From JAJTFW01 sp046049215 (GTDB lineage Bacteria; Bacteroidota; Bacteroidia; AKYH767-A; OLB10): a stretch of DNA of 5,979 bases. The stretch spans positions 1 through 5,979 of the forward strand of contig JBJOER010000253.1 in the NCBI GenBank assembly GCA_046049215.1. Direction: 5' to 3'. The notes beneath the pieces are model-generated. The model had not been told where the DNA came from. It did not search any database and saw nothing but the letters and a program-made list of their open reading frames with translations. The position numbers and the translations under genes are program-made. Below, piece after piece: positions 1 through 4,162 of the stretch (position 1 is the stretch's first letter; each line of letters opens with the position of its first letter).

Positions 1-173
1 GACTGTTCGACCGTTGCCATGGTGTCCATGGTGTCGGTGGTGGTCATGCTTTGCACGCGGATCGGATTGGTTCCTCCGATGCCAACATCGCCCACCATGA
101 CTTCACGTGTAGCCAGTCGGCTGTAAGCGGTCAGGCTATTGCAGAATACGCCGGGAAGACTGTTGTTCTCCAT
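1..173 (-). CDS. ispG: IspG (GcpE), 4-hydroxy-3-methylbut-2-enyl diphosphate synthase, N-terminal fragment
   Basis: IspG is the iron-sulfur enzyme of the MEP isoprenoid pathway that converts methylerythritol cyclodiphosphate to HMBPP in the cytoplasm. Reading the minus strand from the ATG at 173 gives 57 codons that stay open to the window edge. Residues 36-50 read NPIRVQSMTTTDTMD, followed by an ATVEQ at 53-57; this is the conserved N-terminal block of IspG. It is preceded by TREVMVGDVGIGG (22-34), matching the usual T-R-x-V-x-V-G-x-x-x-I-G-G pattern. The ATG at 173 is chosen because the frame upstream meets a stop (TGA at 215-213) with no other ATG, and the leading 20 residues resemble the short N-terminal extensions of Bacteroidetes homologs. 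The [4Fe-4S] cysteines and the large insert domain typical of the long Bacteroidetes form would lie outside the window. It is divergent from the LamG-domain gene. Identification is confident; integrity of the rest cannot be judged. Confidence 0.93.
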   Translation of the reverse strand, partial: MENNSLPGVFCNSLTAYSRLATREVMVGDVGIGGTNPIRVQSMTTTDTMDTMATVEQ

Positions 174-180
174 GAGTTTG

Positions 181-188
181 CAAAGATA
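181..188 (-). promoter_or_regulatory. Bacteroidetes-type -7 promoter box for ispG
   Basis: On the minus strand the sequence reads TATCTTTG, a perfect match to the -7 consensus TAnnTTTG used by the primary sigma factor in Bacteroidetes. It ends 7 nt before the ispG ATG at 173, so transcription would start at or just before the start codon. The -33 TTTG element is not clear: the closest candidate is GTTG at 207-204, only 15 bp upstream of the box, shorter than the usual spacing of about 19-21 bp. The box itself is visible; promoter function is inferred. Confidence 0.5.
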
Positions 189-190
189 CA

Positions 191-217
191 GGTGACCACG
201 GTGCAACACCCGTCACC
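191..217. repeat. Imperfect inverted repeat upstream of ispG
   Basis: Outer arms GGTGAC (191-196) and GTCACC (212-217) are perfect complements. An inner pair GGTG (200-203) and CACC (207-210) closes on a 3-nt CAA loop, with a CAC/C asymmetric bulge between the two stems. The element lies immediately upstream of the ispG -7 box and covers the stretch where a -33 element would sit. It could be an operator, or a cruciform or RNA hairpin. It could also be chance, since 6-bp arms are not rare. Confidence 0.35.
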
Positions 218-258
218 GCAGGATTGTTTAAAATGACCGGTTTTTCAAGGAAAGATCC

Positions 259-266
259 TAATTTTC
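259..266 (+). promoter_or_regulatory. Weak candidate -7 box for the LamG-domain gene
   Basis: TAATTTTC matches the Bacteroidetes -7 consensus TAnnTTTG at five of six defined positions, with the final G replaced by C. It ends 15 nt before the ATG at 282. No TTTG-like -33 element is found at the expected distance. The leader after it is A-rich (TAAAAAAAT at 267-275) with no Shine-Dalgarno sequence, as is usual for this phylum. This is only a plausible site. Confidence 0.25.
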
Positions 267-281
267 TAAAAAAATCGACCC

Positions 282-1481
282 ATGAGGATTCTTCTGATCC
301 TAACCAGCCTCTTTTGGTGGCTTCAGGCCAATGCCCAAAGCCCCTGCATCAACAACACCAATTCGCTTAGCTTCAGTGCAGCAAGCGTGAACATCACCTC
401 CGATGTCAATCTGGCTCCGGATACCGCTATTACGGTGGAAGCGTGGATACGCGCCACGGCCTGGGGCGTGAATGTGTTTGACGGCACCATTGCCTGCAAA
501 CACAGCTGGAGTCAGGGGGAGCAAGGATATGTTCTGCGTGCAGGCGGCAGCGGACAGGTGGAATTCAAGATCGCAACGAACATCAGCTGGCAGGGTCCGG
601 CCAGCCCCATTGGATCGATGAACCTGAACACCTGGTATCATGTGGCAGGTACTTACGATGGCGATTCCGTGAAGGTGTTCATCAACGGAATTCAACAGGG
701 CTCCCTATACATGCCCACGGGCATGGTTCCCGGAACAGCTTATCCCTGGAGGTTCGGTCGCCTGTCGGATCCGTCCCAAGCACAGACCCGGTATTGGTCC
801 GGTCAAATTGATGAGGTACGCATTTGGAACAGATCCCTGACTGCATCGGAGATCCTCGCCCGCTACGACCACCATCTTGACCCCGCACAGGAGACAGGAC
901 TGGTGGGCTACTGGCGATTCAATGACGGTAACGGAACAACGGTAACCGACCAGACCTCCAATGGCAACAATGGCACATTGGCAGGGGCTGTTTGGAGCAC
1001 GCTGGTCCCATTCAATCAAACAGCAGCAACTCCGGTCGTCTTCCCCAATGGACTTCTCCTTACCAGCACGCTCACAGCCGTCGCCTACCAATGGAATCTG
1101 AATGGTACTCCTATCCCCGGTGCGAATTCCATCTCCTGGACCGCTCAGGCGAATGGAAGCTACACAGTCACCATCACCGATTCGGCAGGATGTACTGCAA
1201 CCTCGGGTCCATACATCATCGCCAGTGTCGGTCTGGAAGAAACCGCCCGCCCGGATTGGGTTGTACTCAGAAACGAAAACACATTCATCTTCCAGTCGAA
1301 AAAGGGACTCCTTTTGGATCGGATATCGATTTACAACCCGGCCATGCAAATGGTCTTCGACAAGGCACTCAAAGGCTCTGAAGTAGAATGGAATGCCGCC
1401 GGAGCAGCACCCGGAGTTTACTTCGTACAGATAACGGATAGGGATAACCGAACGGGTCAACTAAAACTATTCGTAAGGTAA
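282..1481 (+). CDS. Secreted LamG-domain protein with probable T9SS sorting tail
   Basis: This 399-aa protein is probably exported and surface-bound or released; its ligand is unknown. Residues 1-18 form a signal peptide: Arg2, a hydrophobic LLILTSLFWWL core, and a likely ANA cleavage site before Gln19. Residues about 27-234 look like a LamG/concanavalin-A-like jelly roll (Laminin_G_3 type). The signatures are NTWYHVAGTYDGD (116-128), VFINGIQQG (132-140), GQIDEVRIWNRSLTASEI (174-191) and GLVGYWRFNDGNG (206-218). Residues about 255-310 resemble an Ig/PKD-like module, with YQWNLNGTPIPGA and GSYTVTITDSAGC. Residues about 315-399 fit a T9SS type A tail in length, with a late PGVYFVQI (377-384) and final KLFVR, but the usual YPNP opening is absent and only VLRNENTF stands near its place. 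I see no catalytic motif, so a carbohydrate- or protein-binding role is inferred from the domain type. The gene converges on the SRPBCC gene with a 4-bp gap. The ATG at 282 is chosen because it places the signal peptide at the N-terminus. Confidence 0.85.
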   Translation: MRILLILTSLFWWLQANAQSPCINNTNSLSFSAASVNITSDVNLAPDTAITVEAWIRATAWGVNVFDGTIACKHSWSQGEQGYVLRAGGSGQVEFKIATNISWQGPASPIGSMNLNTWYHVAGTYDGDSVKVFINGIQQGSLYMPTGMVPGTAYPWRFGRLSDPSQAQTRYWSGQIDEVRIWNRSLTASEILARYDHHLDPAQETGLVGYWRFNDGNGTTVTDQTSNGNNGTLAGAVWSTLVPFNQTAATPVVFPNGLLLTSTLTAVAYQWNLNGTPIPGANSISWTAQANGSYTVTITDSAGCTATSGPYIIASVGLEETARPDWVVLRNENTFIFQSKKGLLLDRISIYNPAMQMVFDKALKGSEVEWNAAGAAPGVYFVQITDRDNRTGQLKLFVR

Positions 1482-1491
1482 TTCCTCACGA
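1471..1491 (-). terminator. Hairpin spanning both convergent stop codons, likely minus-strand terminator
   Basis: Arms TCGTAAGG (1471-1478) and CCTCACGA (1484-1491) are complementary at 7 of 8 positions around a TAATT loop. The odd position is an A/C mismatch in plus-strand RNA but a G-U wobble in minus-strand RNA, so the minus-strand transcript folds fully. On the minus strand the stem is followed by ATAGTTTTAG, a T-rich stretch. The plus side continues CATCTGCGCG with no T tract. This suggests an intrinsic terminator for the SRPBCC gene. The hairpin includes the TAA of the LamG gene (1479-1481, in the loop) and the TGA of the SRPBCC gene (1488-1486, in the arm). Confidence 0.45.
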
Positions 1492-1893
1492 CATCTGCGC
1501 GATGAAGTAATCGTTTATCGGATCAAGCACGTGATCGATCCAGAAATTGTCGTTTTTTTCGGCTTCATCCGGATTGGGAAACTCGGAGTGATCAATTGAC
1601 AACTCGGTACCCGCAGGGTGCGCCGCAAAACGAACATGGACTTTTGAGGCTTTGGTCCGTTTGTCCCATTCGGTGGGTTTCCAGGTGAATGCGAGTTCCT
1701 TACCGAATTCAAAACCCGAAACCTCCCCCTTCACCCAGCCGTCGAACCATTCGAATCTTCCACCGGATGTCGATTCGAAAACAGACATTCCTCCACCCCA
1801 TGCTGCAACGATACCCGGATCGGTAAACGCTTCGAATACCGCATCGGGTGAAGCATAAATCACGTATTTTCTGCTAAAACGAAAATCTGCCAT
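1486..1893 (-). CDS. SRPBCC/AHSA1-like (START-fold) domain protein
   Basis: This 135-aa protein has no signal peptide and is presumably cytoplasmic. It matches the small single-domain SRPBCC (Bet v 1/START-like) proteins of the AHSA1 type in length and in the order of landmarks. The N-terminal strand leads into ASPDAVFEAFTDPGIVAAW (14-32), the standard A-x-P-x-x-V-F-x-A-x-T-D-P-x-x-x-x-x-W opening. GGRFEWF and DGWVKGEV (44-58) follow, then ELAFTW (66-71), a VHVRF strand (85-89), an ELSIDHSEF strand (97-105), and a C-terminal amphipathic helix around DNFWIDHVLDPINDYFI (115-131). The fold forms a hydrophobic cavity for ligand binding, or binds Hsp90 in eukaryotic Aha1; the bacterial ligand here cannot be read from the sequence. 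The gene lies 37 bp behind the M43 peptidase gene on the same strand, with an A-rich leader, and could be cotranscribed. No separate promoter is evident. Family assignment is confident, function unknown. Confidence 0.85.
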   Translation of the reverse strand: MADFRFSRKYVIYASPDAVFEAFTDPGIVAAWGGGMSVFESTSGGRFEWFDGWVKGEVSGFEFGKELAFTWKPTEWDKRTKASKVHVRFAAHPAGTELSIDHSEFPNPDEAEKNDNFWIDHVLDPINDYFIAQMS

Positions 1894-1930
1894 CGATTCG
1901 GATTTTTTCTCTGGTGTGCTAAACGGATAT

Positions 1931-4033
1931 TTAATCCATGAATACGATCCGGCGTGTGATGGCCTCGCCGTTCAGTTCGACACGCAGCAGGTAGACACCG
2001 GGAGGAACATCCGCAGTGATCTCTTCGCGGATTTCTCCAACCCGGTTTTGAAAAAGTCGGCGTTGGATTTGCCGGCCGGTCAAATCGCTGATCGTACAAA
2101 CGATATTAGAAGCCTGTCCGGTTTCAAGACGAATGGATACACGTTCGCGGGTCGGATTGGGATAGACTTCGAAGCCATATCGAATTCCGGCCGGATCGGC
2201 AACACCTATAACCCCGGTGATATTGATATCGTCGATATAGAGGTTATTGCCAAGATCGTTGGCAAATTCAAAGCGGATCAGGATGCTGGGGCGACCAGAG
2301 AACGTGGTTGAACTCAGGTTGATGGTTTCCGTCACCCATTGATTTGCGTTGGGCACAAAGGCACCCGTTGTATTCGGAGCCGTAGGCAATGCCGTTCCGA
2401 TCTTGGTGAAACGAGGCTGCCAGCTGAAGCCGCAGTTATTGGAAACAAACACCTTCAATACACTGCTGTCACTGCTGTTCTTGGCTGCGAATGCATACTT
2501 AAACGTCAACTGAGCCGAAGTGATACTCGAGAAATCGAAGGTGGGCGTAAGGAATGCATCCACACTGCCCGAAGGATTTCCACTCTGATTGATCAGACGA
2601 AGGGAACGGGAACCGGTTGCTCCGGCGAGAGAGGTTACCGCCCATGCGTTAGTAATACCGGTATTTTCCACCGACCAGAAATTACCGGGGATGGTAATCG
2701 TTTCGAAACTCTCCGAAACGGGAGCAACGATTTGACCCGGGTTGGGATACACCTTGACGATACCCGGACGTACGATCACATCTGTACCGGCAGCATTGGT
2801 GACGTGCAGTTCCACATCGTAGGTTCCCGGCTGAGCATAAGAAACCGATGGGGTACGGGACGTATCGCTTGCGGGAGTCCCACCGGGGAAATACCAAATT
2901 CGGGATGTAGCCTCGCCGCCCCAGGATACATCACTAAACGTAAGGGATCCTCCCTGACAAACCTGACGTGTTTTCTGGTCGAAATCGGCTTTGGGGACGC
3001 AGGTCTGCACCACGTGACCTATTTCAGTTCCAGTCAACAACAGGTTGGAGTTCTGCCATAAATTGTCTCGGCCACCTGCGGATGAATTCAAAGCGGCATG
3101 CATCGCTGCTTTTTGACCTTCCGTGAACATGTAATGACAGGAGGCATAATCCATGTAGTTCTGTACGTTATCGACAGTGCTGCACGTGACTTGCGAAGTA
3201 TTGCAACTGAAATCGGCTACCCCGATCGTGTTGGGCGTGTCGGAGATCCCGTCGTCGGTATTGCAATTGCCCGGATCACCAGGGGTGTTGGTGGACCCCC
3301 AGGTGTGAGGCAGGTCGAGCCAGTGGCCGGCCTCATGCGTCAACGATCGCTCGGTGTAGTTTGAGCTGCTTGCCGTTCCGAAACTTCCGGTGTAGTCGTG
3401 TCGCATAACAACCCCATCAATTGCGGGATTAATGCCGGGATAATAGGCGTATCCTGCTGCACCACTGGCGATGTTCTTCACGACCCATATGTTGAAATAA
3501 CGGTCGGAAGGCCATCCGATCAACGACTTCACGTTATCGTTGGCGGCATTGGTGAATGTGGAATAGGTTCGTGTAATTCCGTCGGTGCAATTGCCCTGGG
3601 GATCGAGATTGGGGAGAACGAATTCAATTTGAGCGTTCGCGAAAATGGGTTGGAAAAGCGGCACAACCACCCCTGTATCCGGATTGAGTTTCTGAAAACT
3701 CAAATTGAGCGAGTTCACAGCATCCAGGATCTGCGCCTTGCTGATGTTTTCGGAACCATAGGTATGGATGACATGAAACACAACGGGGATACGGTAGAGA
3801 ACCGAGCCGTTGGAGTTCATCACCCGCTCGGCATAGCCTGCTTTCTCGAACTGCTTGCGGAATTCACGCAGCATGTTGTTACGCTCCCCGGCACCAGGGT
3901 CTATTTTAACGGCTTCCTGCCATTTGAAATCGGTATCGCAGTGACGAAACTCCTGACCCTGTACATCGGTTTGCGCACCGATGATTGCGAAAAAGAGGGC
4001 AAGAACGAAATTCTTCCGTATGGATTGACTCAT
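1931..4033 (-). CDS. Secreted M43 (pappalysin-type) zinc metallopeptidase with PKD, jelly-roll and T9SS sorting domains
   Basis: This complete 700-aa protein probably cleaves extracellular proteins or peptides; its substrate is unknown. Residues 1-20, or to about 26, form the signal peptide, with a KNFVLALFFAIIGA core. The catalytic domain spans about 80-330. The zinc site is HEAGHWLDLPH (233-243): His233, His237 and His243 as ligands and Glu234 as general base. The Met-turn is NYMDY, with Met294. Cysteines between 257 and 299 fit the disulfides seen in this family. The glycine usual in HExxHxxGxxH is Asp240 here. A PKD module follows (about 346-430, with WYFPGGTP and PGTYDVELHV). Next is a MAM-like/jelly-roll domain (about 438-608, opening SESFE and ending NLYIDDINITG), and then a T9SS type A tail (about 618-700, opening FEVYPNP, with PPGVYLLRV and a basic RRIVF end). 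Domain order and length are typical of Bacteroidetes M43 peptidases. The upstream gene is a paralog 129 bp away; the SRPBCC gene follows. The ATG at 4033 places the signal peptide at the N-terminus. Confidence 0.93.
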   Translation of the reverse strand: MSQSIRKNFVLALFFAIIGAQTDVQGQEFRHCDTDFKWQEAVKIDPGAGERNNMLREFRKQFEKAGYAERVMNSNGSVLYRIPVVFHVIHTYGSENISKAQILDAVNSLNLSFQKLNPDTGVVVPLFQPIFANAQIEFVLPNLDPQGNCTDGITRTYSTFTNAANDNVKSLIGWPSDRYFNIWVVKNIASGAAGYAYYPGINPAIDGVVMRHDYTGSFGTASSSNYTERSLTHEAGHWLDLPHTWGSTNTPGDPGNCNTDDGISDTPNTIGVADFSCNTSQVTCSTVDNVQNYMDYASCHYMFTEGQKAAMHAALNSSAGGRDNLWQNSNLLLTGTEIGHVVQTCVPKADFDQKTRQVCQGGSLTFSDVSWGGEATSRIWYFPGGTPASDTSRTPSVSYAQPGTYDVELHVTNAAGTDVIVRPGIVKVYPNPGQIVAPVSESFETITIPGNFWSVENTGITNAWAVTSLAGATGSRSLRLINQSGNPSGSVDAFLTPTFDFSSITSAQLTFKYAFAAKNSSDSSVLKVFVSNNCGFSWQPRFTKIGTALPTAPNTTGAFVPNANQWVTETINLSSTTFSGRPSILIRFEFANDLGNNLYIDDINITGVIGVADPAGIRYGFEVYPNPTRERVSIRLETGQASNIVCTISDLTGRQIQRRLFQNRVGEIREEITADVPPGVYLLRVELNGEAITRRIVFMD

Positions 4034-4092
4034 TGCGCTTAAGTGTAGGATGGATCTTGATTAAGGGGTGATGACTTGCAATTCAAGGTGAC

Positions 4093-4153
4093 ACAAACCG
4101 TAAGTCCATGCTGAACGATCCCTGCAAACGGATCATTCATGACAAACGGTAAG
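4093..4153. repeat. 12-bp direct repeat pair flanking the intergenic hairpin
   Basis: ACAAACCGTAAG (4093-4104) and ACAAACGGTAAG (4142-4153) match at 11 of 12 positions, 49 bp apart, one on each side of the hairpin at 4112-4139. Read on the minus strand each contains GTTTGT, which resembles a -33 TTTG core, but no TAnnTTTG box lies at the right distance from either. They may be binding half-sites, traces of the duplication that produced the two peptidase genes, or chance. Confidence 0.4.
4112..4139 (-). terminator. Hairpin downstream of the upstream peptidase gene
   Basis: Arms TGAACGATCC (4112-4121) and GGATCATTCA (4130-4139) flank an 8-nt loop. In minus-strand RNA all ten positions pair, with one U-G wobble, whereas the plus-strand version has an A/C mismatch. 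It begins 23 nt past the TAA (4165-4163) of the upstream peptidase gene. No T tract follows, so it may be a weak or Rho-assisted terminator, an mRNA 3' end stabiliser, or an attenuating element between the two genes. Confidence 0.45.
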
Positions 4154-4162
4154 ATGAACGGA

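Noticed and set aside
1..60. Short repeated CCATGGTGTC units
   Set aside because: They encode the conserved TTTDTMDTM stretch of IspG, so the repetition reflects protein sequence and not a DNA repeat element.
51..236. Plus-strand open frame of 61 codons
   Set aside because: It overlaps the start of ispG, which is supported by conserved motifs on the minus strand, and it has no recognisable content.
705..1460. Minus-strand open frame of 251 codons opposite the LamG gene
   Set aside because: The plus-strand protein has a signal peptide and LamG signatures; the antisense translation is rich in Cys, Arg and Gly without any domain pattern.
2339..3061. Plus-strand open frame of 240 codons opposite the PKD and jelly-roll region
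   Set aside because: It is a shadow of a clear minus-strand gene, and no family is recognisable.
3398..4042. Plus-strand open frame of 214 codons opposite the M43 peptidase gene
   Set aside because: It is antisense to a well-supported catalytic domain, shows no recognisable motif or signal peptide, and has the composition of a shadow frame.
4040..4047. TACACTTA as a -7 box for the downstream peptidase gene
   Set aside because: Only four of six defined positions match TAnnTTTG and no -33 element is placed correctly.
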